A DNA stretch of 64,000 bases, from NCBI RefSeq assembly GCF_010993775.1, contig NZ_WOTO01000041.1, forward strand, positions 19,472 to 83,471, read 5' to 3'. A program made the translations under genes and the position numbers. The notes below the pieces were generated by a model. The model saw nothing but the letters and a program-made list of their open reading frames with translations, was not told the DNA's origin and did not search any database. The stretch is from Fodinicola feengrottensis. Its GTDB lineage: Bacteria > Actinomycetota > Actinomycetes > Mycobacteriales > HKI-0501. Positions within the stretch are counted from its first letter, which is position 1. Each line of letters begins with the position of its first letter. Positions 49,413 to 59,754 of this stretch are shown here, piece after piece.

Positions 49413-49757
49413 GACCCGATTTTACTGGCTGCCACCGACAGTCGGGCTGCCAGTTTTCGTTTCTGTGGATAAGAAACGGACCACTCAACCCCCTGTGGAA
49501 AACCCTTGTTTCAGAGCGCGCTCTGGCGTCCGACAGAGGCGGAATATTCGTCGCTCTCTTCCAGCTCTGCCCGCCACAAACGGTTGCCCCGGCGACAGGC
49601 CCATGTTTGCGCAGCAACCGTCCGACTAACACTTGACCAGCCGTATCACCAGCCCAGCGGCCGCGTCCGGGGAAAGTCCACTACAACGCCCCCGCCTTAG
49701 TAGTAAGGTGCCGCCGCGGTCTGCGCCCAAAGGCGGACAGCCTCCGGGCCGAGCTAC
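49413..49757. other. Intergenic stretch, no supported gene
   Basis: About 345 bases between the start of the HNH gene and the end of the DUF4291 gene. It must carry the HNH promoter. No open frame with actinomycete codon bias, no tRNA-like fold and no convincing terminator were found. Confidence 0.5.
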
Positions 49758-50364
49758 TCAGGCCACACTCGCCCCTACGGCGGCGGCCGCCTCGGGCGGC
49801 AGGTCGTATGGATTTTCCGAAGGTAACAGGCTTTGCGCCGAAGTCAGCTCGCCGTCGACGACCAGCTGGCGGACTTTGCGTACGGTGCCGGTGATGTCCG
49901 TGACGGACCGGGTCGCAGTCAGTGCGTAGTCGCGGACATGTGGACCGCCGATGCCGATCTGGATGGACCGCCACGGCAGCGGATTCAACTGGAGGTCACG
50001 CTCTGGGTCCCACTGGACGCGTACGTGCGTCTGCTTCTTGCGCCGCGACCATTGCACCTGACTCGCATAAATATCACGGTCGTAGTGACTCAAAGTCGCA
50101 TTTGTGAGACATCGATCGAAAAACTGCCGGTCGAGCTGGATTGCCAGCACCCGTTCCTGATCCGGTTTTGGTGGCCCAGCCGCAGCGATACATCATCCAC
50201 AGAAAGGACGGCTTGATCCAGGTCATCCGCTCGATTTTGAAGGGTGGCACGAAAGCCTGCGCCGTTACCGCGGGCTCGGCGATTGCCGACGCGTACGCCT
50301 GGTAGACGATGATCGTGTCGTCGTCGTAAGCGGCACGTACCTGACGGGCCGGTATCTGATCCAT
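49758..50364 (-). CDS. DUF4291-family protein, one frameshift
   Basis: ATG 50364 opens MDQIPARQVRAAYDDDTIIV and FKIERMTWIKPSFLWMMYRC, the family signature; the frame changes near 50160 and continues RVLAIQLDRQFFDRCLTNAT-like sequence and VQWDPERDLQLNPLPWRSIQ with IQIGIGG, also conserved. About 200 residues joined, the usual length. DUF4291 proteins are widespread single-domain proteins of unknown function. It starts 22 bases downstream of the GH43 gene in the same direction. Confidence 0.88.
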
Positions 50365-50386
50365 GGTCCTGGATTCTCCCACTGGA

Positions 50387-51894
50387 TCAGGCGATGCGTT
50401 GGAGGGACCACTGCTGGCAGGTGCCGGTGGTGGCCGCCCAGTAGGGCCAGATGTCCGTACGGGTGCCGGAAACGCCCGAGCAGCCGCCGATATCGAGCAC
50501 CTGGCCCGGTGAGGCGGTTCGTCACTCGGTAGGAGCCGTCGCCGACTGGATCGAGATACCACGACTGGCAGTCACCGGGTTGGGCCCGGTGAACGTCCAC
50601 AGTGGACGCCCTCGCGGTCTGGCATCCGGCGGTGCCCAGCGGATATCCGGAATTGCGGGCTGTGATGGTGTACGAGCCGTTTCCGCCGTACCGGATCCGC
50701 CACTGCTGGCAGGCCAGGCCTTGATAGGTGGCGATGTCCACCGCAGTGGCGTTCGCGGACGTACAACCGCTGACGTCCAGGCCGGTGCTGGTCGAATTCT
50801 GCGGCGTCAGGCGATACGTGCCGGTGGCCACCGTGGCGGCGCCCGGATCGCCGGACGGCAACGGCATGGACTGCCAGGAAGCCGCGGGGACACCGAAATT
50901 CGGGGTCCCGTCAGCGTTCCAGTTCACCTTCTGTACGCGGGTGGACCGGTCGCCACCGCAGTTGCCGACCACGCTGCCATTCGACGAGGTCACCGCGTGA
51001 TAGGCGTTCCAGATCTCGGTGTGCCGTCCGGAGAGGTGAAGAAACTGTTGTGGCCGGGCCCGAAAACCCAGTTGGTGTCCGAACGGGTGAAGACCGGGGT
51101 GGTCGATTTCGTCCAGGAAGCGGGATCCAGCACGTTCGAGCCGGTGAAGGTGAGCATCGCCAAGGAATAGTCGGGGGACTCGCACGCGCTGACCGAGAAG
51201 ACGATGAAAAGCTTTCCCTTGTGCCGCAGCACAGTCGGGCCCTCGTTCACCGGCCGGATGTGGGTTTCCCAGGAGTTGGTGGGACGGGACAGCGCGACCG
51301 GCGGGCCGCTGGTGGTCCAGGGGTTGCTCATGGGCGCGATGACCAGGCTGTTCACATTCAGTGAGTCGGCCTTGGAATACAACAGGTAAAGCGACCCGTC
51401 CGGCTGCTGCAGGATGCTGCCGTCGATGGAGAACGAGCCGGACGACAGTTGGCCCTTGAAATGGTACGTGCCGAGCGGGTCGGTGGTGTCGGCCTCGATC
51501 GCGTACGTACATGTTGTGGTGGTCGATGTTGCCGTCGTCAGCGGTGTAGTAGACGTACCATTTCCCGTTGATTCGGTGCAGTTCGGGCGCCCAGATGTCG
51601 CAGCATCGGGAGGCCGCGTCCGCTGACCCGGTCCACACCCGGTGCGGCGTGGCGGTCGACAGGCCGGTGATCGATGCCGACTGGATGATCGAGACGCCGC
51701 TGCCCTCGGTCCGCAACAGGTAATAGAACCCATTTTGGTAGCTGATCTGCGGATCCGCGGTGTTCAGTACCAGCGGGTTACGCAAGGTGTTCTGCCGTGA
51801 CGGCGGGCAGGCCGGCCGCCGCGCCGGCCGGCCCCACCACGGCCGCTGCCAACAGGCCCACGACCAGCAGCGCGAGTAGTCTCAGCAGTCGCAT
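50387..51894 (-). CDS. Secreted GH43 arabinosidase-type enzyme with ricin/CBM13 domain, frameshifted
   Basis: ATG 51894 starts the signal peptide MRLLRLLALLVVGLLAAAVV. The five-bladed propeller of GH43 is recognised from NTADPQISYQNGFYYLLRTE (general base Asp), DIWAPELHRINGKWYVYYTA, SIDGSILQQPDGSLYLLYSK and PVNEGPTVLRHKGKLFIVFS (acid Glu). A ricin-type domain (DVSGCTSANATAVDIATYQG, CQQWRIRYGGNGSYTITARN) ends at 50387. Frame changes occur near 51785, 51505, 51010 and 50500. The family includes exo-alpha-L-arabinofuranosidases. A LacI-type palindrome lies just upstream of the start. Confidence 0.88.
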
Positions 51895-51916
51895 CCAGGT
51901 GCCTCCTCAAGACGTA

Positions 51917-51928
51917 TACAACGTTGTA
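51917..51928. promoter_or_regulatory. LacI-type operator palindrome upstream of the GH43 gene
   Basis: TACAACGTTGTA is a perfect 12-bp palindrome with a central CG, the hallmark of LacI/GalR-family operators, 22 bases upstream of the GH43 start codon. No LacI-family gene is in the window, so the repressor would act in trans. Confidence 0.75.
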
Positions 51929-52285
51929 GAGTAGCCGGGTTTGAGCGGTAAACCGTAGTGAAGACCTCGGGCGGCCATCAGGCAAAACCCTTGCGACACG
52001 GTCGAGGCGCTCGCTGCCAACATCCGTGTGGCCGAGCTCATCGACGTTGGGCCGTCCGGCGTGGACGTGGCGGCCGACCGCGCCTGGATCAGCGACGAGC
52101 AGCCGGGTGCCACTGGCGGACGTTCACCGTCCGTACGCTGGACAAGTGCGTGCTCCCAGATCTTCGCCGCCTGGCCAGCGAGAATTTGCCAGTGGATGGG
52201 CCGGCTTTGACCCGCGTTCTGTTGGTGGGCCTGGGGTGTCGCTCGCCGGCACGTTTGGAAGTCCTTTGACGGTTGATGATTTACA
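51929..52285. other. Intergenic stretch, no supported gene
   Basis: About 357 bases between the GH43 promoter and the LAL regulator. A 60-codon open frame from 52028 on the + strand and a longer one on the - strand were inspected; neither has a ribosome binding site or recognisable family sequence. It may contain gene remains too decayed to name. Confidence 0.4.
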
Positions 52286-55163
52286 GTGACCGGAGTGGGC
52301 GAGATCCGGGATGCCGCATCCACTGGGCGCGCGTCCGGTGGACTGGTAGGGCGCGGCCGGGAGATGGCGGTACTCACCTCGGCGGTGGAATCCGCGCGCG
52401 GTGGAGCGGGTCGGATCATGCTGCTCACTGGTGAGGCCGGAATTGGCAAGTCCAGGCTGGCTGTCGAGACGACGGCGCTGGCGGCCCGCCGGGGTTTTGG
52501 GGTGTGGGAGGGCCGGGCCGATCCGCTGCAGGCGGGGTTGGCGTACGCGCCGGTGGTGGAGGCGTTGCGGCCTCGCCTCGCGGCCATGACGGCGCCGCAC
52601 GCGGCCCGGGTTCTGGACGGCCTGACCGACCTCGGTCGGTTGTTCACTCACCCGGCGTTGCCTGGACAGTTGTCGGCTGGGGACCCGGAACTGGACCGGA
52701 TCCGAATGTTCGAGGCGGTCGTCCAGCTTTTCCAGCGGTTGGCCGAACAACAACCGACTGTCCTGTTCGTGGACGATCTGCACTGGGCCGATTCCGGGAC
52801 TGTCGAGTTGGTGCACTACATCGGCCGAAGTACGTCAGGTCAGCGACTGCTGGTGCTTGCCAGTTACCGCGTCGGTGAACTGACTGGCCTGCTGGGGGAC
52901 TTGGCCGCGGACGTACGTCGGCGAGATCCCGATGCCGAACTCACGCTGGCGCCGCTGGCGGGCCCTGCGGTCGCCCAGCTCATCGGCGATCTGCTGGGCG
53001 CTGAGCCGGCTCCGTCGATGGTGCGCGGCGTCACCGAACGTACTGGGGGGGGTGTGCCGCTTTTCGTGACAGCTCTCGTGCAGAGCGGCGCCGAGTCCGC
53101 GCTGGAGTCCGGCCAGTTGCCGGTCATCGTTCGCGACGTGGTGCTCGGGCGGCTCCAGCGGCTCGGCGAAGACGAGCGGCGGTTGCTGGAAATCGTGGCG
53201 GTAGCAGGGGAAGGTGCGTCTGAGGACGTGCTGCGCGCTGTTTGGTTATCCGGCGATTTCGATGCTCAGCTGGGTAACCTGATCGCCAGTGGGCTGGTAG
53301 TTGAGCGGGAGTCGGGCCGGTCTTTGGCCTACCGGGTCGGGCATCCGCTGTATGCCGAGGTCGCGTACGCCGAGCTGACCGCGAAGGAACGGCGCGGCAT
53401 GCACGCGGCGCTGGCGACAGCGATCGACTCCGTACGAGCGGACGACGTGCTTGCCCTGGCGCCGCACTATCTCGGCGCCGGCGACCTGCTGGTCTCCCAG
53501 CGCGCGATCGACATCCTCGCCGAAGCCGGCTGGCGGGCAATCCGGGTCACCGCGTACGGGGAGGCGGTCCGCTACCTGAGCGCTGCGCTCGCGGAAACCC
53601 GTACCGCTGGCCCGGATGAGGCAATCGTCGAGCTGCTGTACGGACTCACCAGGGCCTTGATGTGCGAAGGCCGGATCGCCGAGGTGGTCCCGATCTGTGA
53701 GGAGGGCGCGGTGCTGGCCGAGCGGTGCGGCACAACCAGCCGGTCGGGCTGGTTTCGCTACCTGCTGGCGGTTCACGCATCCGAGAGCGGGAACTCCACG
53801 CTTGCCGAACCGCACCTCGGCACCGGCATTCCGCTGATGAGCGACACGTACGACGACCTCGCCATGCGGTTGACCTTCGAGCTCCGGCACGGAGACTCAC
53901 AGCGGCTGGCGCTGCTCGCCGCGCAGCTGACATCCGCCGCCGACCATGATTCGTCGCCGCACGCGAGCGCATCAGCCCATATCGGCCAGGAAATAACGGC
54001 ACTGTTGGCGGGGGACTTCGCCGCGGCCAAACGGGAAGCCCAGCAGGCGCGGGACCTGACCAGCAGCGACACCGGTTTCCCGCTGCTCCTGGAACGAGCC
54101 ACCCGCGACCTGATCGGTCTGTCCGTGCTGGCTGGGGATGCCGCGGCGGCCGTGCGGCATGCCGAGCACATCCTGCGCACCGAAATGAGGTTCGGGCCGC
54201 TTCTCGCGCAGTGCAGCGCGCGGTTTTCCTTGTCGATAGCGCGATATCTCGCCGGCGACGCGCCAGCGGCCCTACTGGACAACGACCGCGGACTGGAGGT
54301 GTCGCGGCGCATTTCGGTGGGCCGCTCGCTCGCTCGTACGCAGGTTACCCGCGCTTTTTCTGCTGGCTGAGCTGGGGCGCTCCGGCGAAGCGGCGACCGT
54401 ATTGGCCAAGGCGGTCGACGGCTTCGGAACGGGCTGGCAGACCGACGGCGGCCTTCGCGCGCTGCGGGACCTGGCCCAGCTGGCGCTGGCGCTGACGACC
54501 GGTGGACGCGGCGGCTGGTGAACTGTCCGACGGAGTCGTCATCTACGAGCCTGCCGGCGCCTGCCTGATGCTGCTTTTCGAGGGACGGGCGGCAATCGCC
54601 AGCGCAGACCTCGCCAGAGCCGCCGCGCCGCGACGACCGACCGACTCCGGACGATCGGCCGGACCGCGCCGTTCCCGGACACGCTGGCCGACCGATTGAC
54701 CGGCCTGCGGCTGGCTGCCATCGGCGATCCAGACGCCGCGGCCGACCTGTTGCGGTCTTCGGCAGATCGCACTGGTGCCATGGGCATGCCGGCGCTGGCT
54801 GCGCAGACCCGCTTGGAGCTGGCCGAGTTGGCCATCGGCGATGACGAGCGCCGCGAGATCGTGGTGTCCTGTCACCAGATCTTCCAACAGGCCGGCGCAG
54901 TGCTGTGGCTGGACCGGTGCCGACGGCTGGCCCGCTCGGCCGGGCTGACTTTGGGCTCCAGCCGCCGTACGGGCCCGTTGACCAAGCGAGAGACGCAGGT
55001 CGTTGAGCTCGTCGGAGAGGGACTGACGAACGCCGACATCGCCGCACGGTTGTTTCTCAGCGAGCGAACCGTCGAGGCGCATCTACGCCACAGTTACGCG
55101 AGGCTCGGTCTGACCACACGCGTCGCGCTGGCCCGCTGGGCGGCTGAGAATATTGCTGAATAG
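52286..55163 (+). CDS. LAL-type (LuxR with ATPase) regulator, frameshifted
   Basis: About 958 residues when joined. N-terminal AAA ATPase: LVGRGREMAVL, Walker A LLTGEAGIGKSRLAVE and Walker B VLFVDDLHWADSG. A long TPR-like helical middle follows. Frame changes occur near 54350, 54510 and 54640. The C-terminal LuxR helix-turn-helix is LTKRETQVVELVGEGLTNAD and LFLSERTVEAHLRHSYARLG. LAL proteins are large ATP-dependent activators, often pathway-specific for secondary metabolism. It lies 60 bases upstream of and parallel to the phosphotransferase-like/methyltransferase pair, its likely target. The start is GTG 52286. Confidence 0.88.
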
Positions 55164-55223
55164 TCCAGATGTACGCACTAGCACCGAAGCGACGGCGAGG
55201 CTGGACTGGCGAGCATTGCCGAT

Positions 55224-57563
55224 ATGAGACAGATCCACTGGCTCGCCGCCATCACGATGGGCGATGCGCCGGCAGTAGGGCAGAAAGCCGCTGTTTTGGG
55301 GGAAATGCTCACCCGCGGCTTCCGGGTGCCACCCGGGTTTGTGCTCGGGGTCGGTTCCCAAGCCGTTACCGAAGCCGACCTGGACGCGGTCGTCACGGTG
55401 GCCGAGAAACTCACCGACAAACCGCTGGCCGTACGATCGTCGGCCGTCGCCGAGGACCTGCCGGACCGGTCGTATGCCGGCCTCTACGAAACCGTGCTGA
55501 ACGTGTCCGGACCGCAGGCCTTGCGAGCAGCCGTACGGAAGTGCCTCGCCTCCGCTGACAGCGAACGCGTGTCGGCGTACGCCACCAACGGGCCGATGGC
55601 CGTGCTGGTGCAGGAAATGGTGCCGGCGGACGCGGCCGGCGTTGCCTTCACCGCCAATCCCGTCACCAACGCGACCGACGAGACGTCGATCAATGCAGTG
55701 CTCGGCTTGGCCGACGACTTGGCGTCCGGAAAAGCGGATCCGGAACAATGGACGATCGCCTCCGCTGCGCCGTGGCCGCACCGGATCAGCGGCCCGCTCG
55801 ACGTCCTCAGCGAAGACCAAGCCAGTGAGATCGGTAACTTGGCCGGGAAGGTCGCCCAGCGGCTGGGCGGACCGGTGGACATCGAATGGGCGTACGCCGG
55901 CGGGCAGCTGTTCCTTTTGCAGGCCAGGCCGATCACTGGCCTGGTCCAGCAGGTGCCGATTCCGGTGGAGATCCCACCTGGGTTCTGGATCCGGGACTCC
56001 GCGCACGGACCGCGACCCCGTACGCCGATGACTGTCAGCGTTTTCCAGGAAGAACCCGCGTTGGCCGCCGCCTTTGCGGAGTACGGCGCGTTGGTCCGGC
56101 CCAAGATGGCCGAGATCGGCGGCTGGCACTATCGGTCCTTCTATCCGCTGTCCGGAAATCCGGATGCTTCGCCGCCTCCTGGATGGCTGTTGTCCATACT
56201 GGTCAGGGTGATCCCCGCCTTTCGCGGGAAGCTGCGTCGCACCAGGGAGTATCTCCGGGGCCGTGAAGCCGAGGAGTTGGTGGCCCGCTGGTCGGGGGAG
56301 CTGCGACCAGCGCTGGAAAAACGAATCGACCGCCTGCGCGACGACGGGCTGGGCGCGCTGGACGATACCGCCGTGTTGAACCGGTTGGACGACCTACAAG
56401 GCCTCGTTGCGGAGGGTCTACGACTGCACATGCGGCTGGCTGTGCCGCACGGAAAAGGTATCGCGGAGCTGCATTTCGCCTGCCGTGACCTGCTCGGCTG
56501 GCGGTGGCAGGAGACCGAGCAACTGCTCGTCGGCCTCTCTGAACGCTCGACCGCACCAGCCCGTGCGCTGGCAGCGGTGACGGCACTCGGTCCGGATTCG
56601 CCGAAGTTCGCCGCAGCGCTGGCAAACTACCGGCGCACGTACGGTTGCCGGGCGATTGGCTACGAGGTCGCCGAGCCGACGCTCGGCGAACTGTCCGGTC
56701 TGATCGACCGACTGATATCGGAGGCGACAGCCAATGGCGAGACAGACTCGGCGCCGCGGACGACTCGCCGGGACAAGAGCGCGGCCCGTGCGCGAGCGGC
56801 GCTGCGGGACGACGATCTGCGGCAGTTCTTAGCCGCGCTCGCTCAGGCTGAGATCGCTTACGGAGTCCGCGAGGACAACGCGTTCTTCACCGTCGGCGTG
56901 CCACTGGGGCTGCTGCGTTTCGGCCTGCTGGAAGCCGGTCGCCGGCTGGTTGACCGTGGGCTGCTGACAAGCGTTGACGATATTTTCTTCGTCAGTCTGG
57001 AAGAAGCCTGCGCGGCCCTTGCCAACAGCATCGACTTGCGTACTGACGTCACGAAGAACCGTGGCCGGTATGTTTGGGCGTTAGCCCATCCCGGTCCGCC
57101 AACATACGGGAAAAATCCCGGCCCGCCACCAAAACTACGTTGGCTGCCAGCTCCTACCCGGCACATGATGGCCTGCGTGGAGTGGACGATCGAGCAGATT
57201 TTCGCTCCGGAGCTGAGCACCCGGACCACCGTCGACGGCGCGTCGCTGACTGGGGTCGCCGCTTCGGCGGGGCGCTATCGCGGGCCTGTCCGGGTGATCG
57301 AAACGGAAGCGCAGTTCGGCAAGCTGCGACCCGGTGACGTGCTGGTCTGCCCGGCAACCAATCCGTCATGGTCAGTCCTGTTCGCCTCAATTAGCGCACT
57401 GGTCACCGAATCCGGCGGCGCACTGTCGCATCCAGCGATCATCGCCCGCGAGTTCGGCATTCCCGCGGTGGTCGCCACCGGCTGCGCGACCTCGGTGCTG
57501 CTGCGGGACGGCCAGATCGTCACCGTCGACGGCTCACTTGGCGTGGTGGAGCTCGAATCATGA
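55224..57563 (+). CDS. PEP-utilising/rifampin phosphotransferase-like enzyme
   Basis: A 779-residue intact gene. The N-terminal ATP-grasp domain (PPDK type) has AVRSSAVAEDLPDRSYAG, VQEMVPADAAGVAFTANPV and ends DIEWAYAGGQLFLLQARPIT. A helical middle (about 330-690) corresponds to the substrate domain of rifampin phosphotransferase but shows no motif I can assign. The C-terminal swivelling His domain has ALSHPAIIAREFGIPAVVAT with the phospho-His at about residue 736. Such enzymes move the beta-phosphate of ATP to an acceptor, releasing phosphate. It is somewhat shorter than rifampin phosphotransferases (about 865). It overlaps the methyltransferase gene, suggesting both act on one small molecule. 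Confidence 0.88.
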   Translation: MRQIHWLAAITMGDAPAVGQKAAVLGEMLTRGFRVPPGFVLGVGSQAVTEADLDAVVTVAEKLTDKPLAVRSSAVAEDLPDRSYAGLYETVLNVSGPQALRAAVRKCLASADSERVSAYATNGPMAVLVQEMVPADAAGVAFTANPVTNATDETSINAVLGLADDLASGKADPEQWTIASAAPWPHRISGPLDVLSEDQASEIGNLAGKVAQRLGGPVDIEWAYAGGQLFLLQARPITGLVQQVPIPVEIPPGFWIRDSAHGPRPRTPMTVSVFQEEPALAAAFAEYGALVRPKMAEIGGWHYRSFYPLSGNPDASPPPGWLLSILVRVIPAFRGKLRRTREYLRGREAEELVARWSGELRPALEKRIDRLRDDGLGALDDTAVLNRLDDLQGLVAEGLRLHMRLAVPHGKGIAELHFACRDLLGWRWQETEQLLVGLSERSTAPARALAAVTALGPDSPKFAAALANYRRTYGCRAIGYEVAEPTLGELSGLIDRLISEATANGETDSAPRTTRRDKSAARARAALRDDDLRQFLAALAQAEIAYGVREDNAFFTVGVPLGLLRFGLLEAGRRLVDRGLLTSVDDIFFVSLEEACAALANSIDLRTDVTKNRGRYVWALAHPGPPTYGKNPGPPPKLRWLPAPTRHMMACVEWTIEQIFAPELSTRTTVDGASLTGVAASAGRYRGPVRVIETEAQFGKLRPGDVLVCPATNPSWSVLFASISALVTESGGALSHPAIIAREFGIPAVVATGCATSVLLRDGQIVTVDGSLGVVELES

Positions 57564-58512
57564 CCGCGGTTTTGAGCGTACTGACCAACGCCTTGGGCAC
57601 CGTGCACGCGTACTCAGCCGCAGTTCGGCTTGGGGTGCTGGACCGCATCGACCGGGAGCCCGGCACTGCTGCCGAGGTGGCCCAAGCCTGCGGACTCAAC
57701 GGGCACGGCACCGCACTTTTGTTGGCGTCATTGGAAACCACTGGCCTCGTTGATCGGCTGCCAGACGGTCGCTACCAGCCGATCGTGCCCGGTCTGGCTG
57801 GTCTGCACCCGATGCTGGCGATGTGGGACAACCTGTCGGACGTGGTACGCAACGGAAATCCGGTACTGAATCTGGACAAGCCCGAGCAGGCGGCGAGTTT
57901 CTATCCGCAGTTGGTGACGGCCCTGGGCGCTGCGCACGAGTCGACCGCATTGCACCTCGCGCAGAACCTGCCGGCAGCCAATCGCGTGTTGGACGTTGGC
58001 GCCGGCGCCAGCCCGTGGAGCATCGCGCTGGCAGCCCGGGATCGGGTATGCAAAGTCACCGCCATGGACCTGCCGGCAGTGCTCAACACAACCCGGCGAG
58101 CCACCAACAGAGCCGGAGTCGCCGACCAGTTCGACTATCTTCCCGGCGACGTCTTCGAAATCGACCTACCAGTGGCCGCGTACGACCTGGTGCTGGTCGC
58201 CCATGTGTGTCACCTCTTTGATCCGGACACCGTTGGGTCACTACTCGGGCGGCTCAGGCCAGCGGTGGCTCCGAGCGGCGCTCTCACGGTAGTCGACATC
58301 GTACCCGGCGGCCGCGCGCGACACTGCATGAACTGGGTCTTTACCTGCGCACGTACGGCGGTGCGGATCACCCACCCGACAGATACCGCCGATGGTTGGC
58401 CGCCGACGGATTCACCGTCACCGAGCCGGTCGTTCTGGACAGCGACCCTCCGATGTTCGTGATTTGCGCCCAGGCGAGCGCGAACCCCAACCGGACAGGA
58501 GAACGCCCGTGA
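57560..58512 (+). CDS. O-methyltransferase (acetylserotonin/plant-type dimer), one frameshift
   Basis: The ATG overlaps the preceding stop (ATGA). A winged-helix dimerisation domain (YSAAVRLGVLDRIDREPGTA, QACGLNGHGTALLLASLETT) precedes a Rossmann SAM domain with VLDVGAGASPWSIALAARD, MDLPAVLNTTRRA and YDLVLVAHVCHLFDPD. The frame breaks near 58320; the next frame gives LHELGLYLRTYGGADHPPDR and FVICAQASANPNRTGERP with a stop at 58512. About 316 residues, normal for the family, which methylates hydroxyls of natural products. It is coupled to the phosphotransferase-like gene. Confidence 0.88.
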
Positions 58513-58757
58513 GCCCGACCGGTTCGCGGAACCGTTCGGTCATTCGCCACCGAACACCCAGATGATGGCGCCCGACTACCCGCGACGCCGATCTTTTCAC
58601 AATAGATACCCCAAATGCAGCCGCCAGCCGCGGACAGCCAGCAGAGTCCTGGGCATCGACGATGATCAGGAATGACGCGCACATAGACCTTGCCAGCGGT
58701 GCCCGGACTCAACCACAGAAGAAATATCCGTATGACTTTAACTGGAGGACCTCGAAC

Positions 58758-59300
58758 ATGCTGATCGGATCTGCCCATCCACGTGGGCGACTTCTCCTGG
58801 CGATCGGCCTGACCGCCCTGTTTGTGTGCGGCTTTCTTACAAACGCTGCGAAACCGGCTGGCGCCGCGGTTGGGCCCGCGGACAGTGACTACTACGAAAT
58901 CCCCAACAGCGCACTGCCATCGGCGCCTTGCCTGCAGGAAGGGGCAAATCATTGGGTCCAGGTAGCAACGTGCGATCCGAACAATGCCGCCCAGCAGTGG
59001 GCCACCGACTACGACAGCCCATACGGAATCATGTTCCGCAACCGCGTCAGCGGCCTGTGCCTGGGCACGAACCACGAAAATGTGCTCGGCGGCGGTGTCA
59101 ACGACGAATACTGTGAAAGCGACCTCGACGAGCTCTGGGGCATGACGGAGGTTTACCACGCTACCTACCAAATCGTGAACCAAGCGAGCGGAGGGTGCCT
59201 GGAAAACGATGAATACCAGAACGAGGTCTCTGTGTCGGCATGCGCCCCGAAGAACCTCGGCCAGATGTGGTTCTGGACCGGTCAAAGCAATCGAGGGTGA
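58758..59300 (+). CDS. Secreted ricin-like beta-trefoil protein
   Basis: ATG 58758 lies 8 bases after GGAGGA. The signal peptide (LLLAIGLTALFVCGFLTNAA) is followed by a compact domain of about 140 residues: LQEGANHWVQVATCDPNNAA with QQW after it, SGLCLGTNHENVLGGGV, and GGCLENDEYQNEVSVSACAP with LGQMWFW at the end. This is the repeat pattern of ricin-type lectins (C-L-x, QxW). A stand-alone, exported carbohydrate-binding protein of 180 residues, not attached to a catalytic domain. Intact. Confidence 0.8.
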   Translation: MLIGSAHPRGRLLLAIGLTALFVCGFLTNAAKPAGAAVGPADSDYYEIPNSALPSAPCLQEGANHWVQVATCDPNNAAQQWATDYDSPYGIMFRNRVSGLCLGTNHENVLGGGVNDEYCESDLDELWGMTEVYHATYQIVNQASGGCLENDEYQNEVSVSACAPKNLGQMWFWTGQSNRG

Positions 59301-59335
59301 TTGACCGGGTCTGATTCAGGTTGCTCGCGGGATCA

Positions 59336-59412
59336 CTCTCCGGGTGGCGGAACGTCCGTACGAACGCGTCCTGCACAGCGTCCTGGGCGTCCGCCACATT
59401 TCCGGTGAACGC
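59336..59412 (-). pseudogene. Fragment of an ECF sigma factor, region 2
   Basis: On the minus strand, TGNVADAQDAVQDAFVRTFR reads as sigma region 2.1/2.2. The preceding and following parts of a sigma gene are missing: a stop comes shortly after HPESDPASN. Remains of a deleted regulator between the ricin-like gene and DUF2630. Confidence 0.7.
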
Positions 59413-59435
59413 CTACACGGTGACTTGCTGTCACC

Positions 59436-59738
59436 TCAACGACCAGCGGTTGACGGATCCGGTTGCATCCACCGTTCGAAGGAGGGGCTACTGCTGTAGT
59501 AGGACTCGACTTCGGGGATGGGGCGGGCCTGGGCGTCATTGGGGTTCTGGTGGAACTCGGCACGGGCGCGGCGCTGGCGCAGCAGGTCCCAGCACTGGTC
59601 GAGGTGCTCTTCCAGCTCTTTCAGACGGGCCTGGTGCTCCGGTTTGAGCCCCTGCCCGACCGCGCTGCGGCGCAGCTCATGCTCCTCGGCGATCAACTCG
59701 TCGATCCGGCCGATGATCTGGCCTTCGTTCTCAGCCAT
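59436..59738 (-). CDS. DUF2630-family protein
   Basis: About 100 residues, starting MAENEGQIIGRIDELIAEEH and containing RLKELEEHLDQCWDLLRQRR with ARAEF following, the conserved helical-hairpin signature of DUF2630. The family usually ends soon after PEVESYY; here the frame runs about 20 residues past that point, perhaps from an indel. A coiled-coil soluble protein of unknown function. The next upstream gene is the thiamine-diphosphate enzyme. Confidence 0.85.
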   Translation of the reverse strand: MAENEGQIIGRIDELIAEEHELRRSAVGQGLKPEHQARLKELEEHLDQCWDLLRQRRARAEFHQNPNDAQARPIPEVESYYSSSPSFERWMQPDPSTAGR

Positions 59739-59754
59739 GGCAGTGTTTCTCCTT

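Noticed and set aside
52028..52210. 60-codon open frame upstream of the LAL gene
   Set aside because: No ribosome binding site and no recognised sequence; it lies in a probable regulatory gap.
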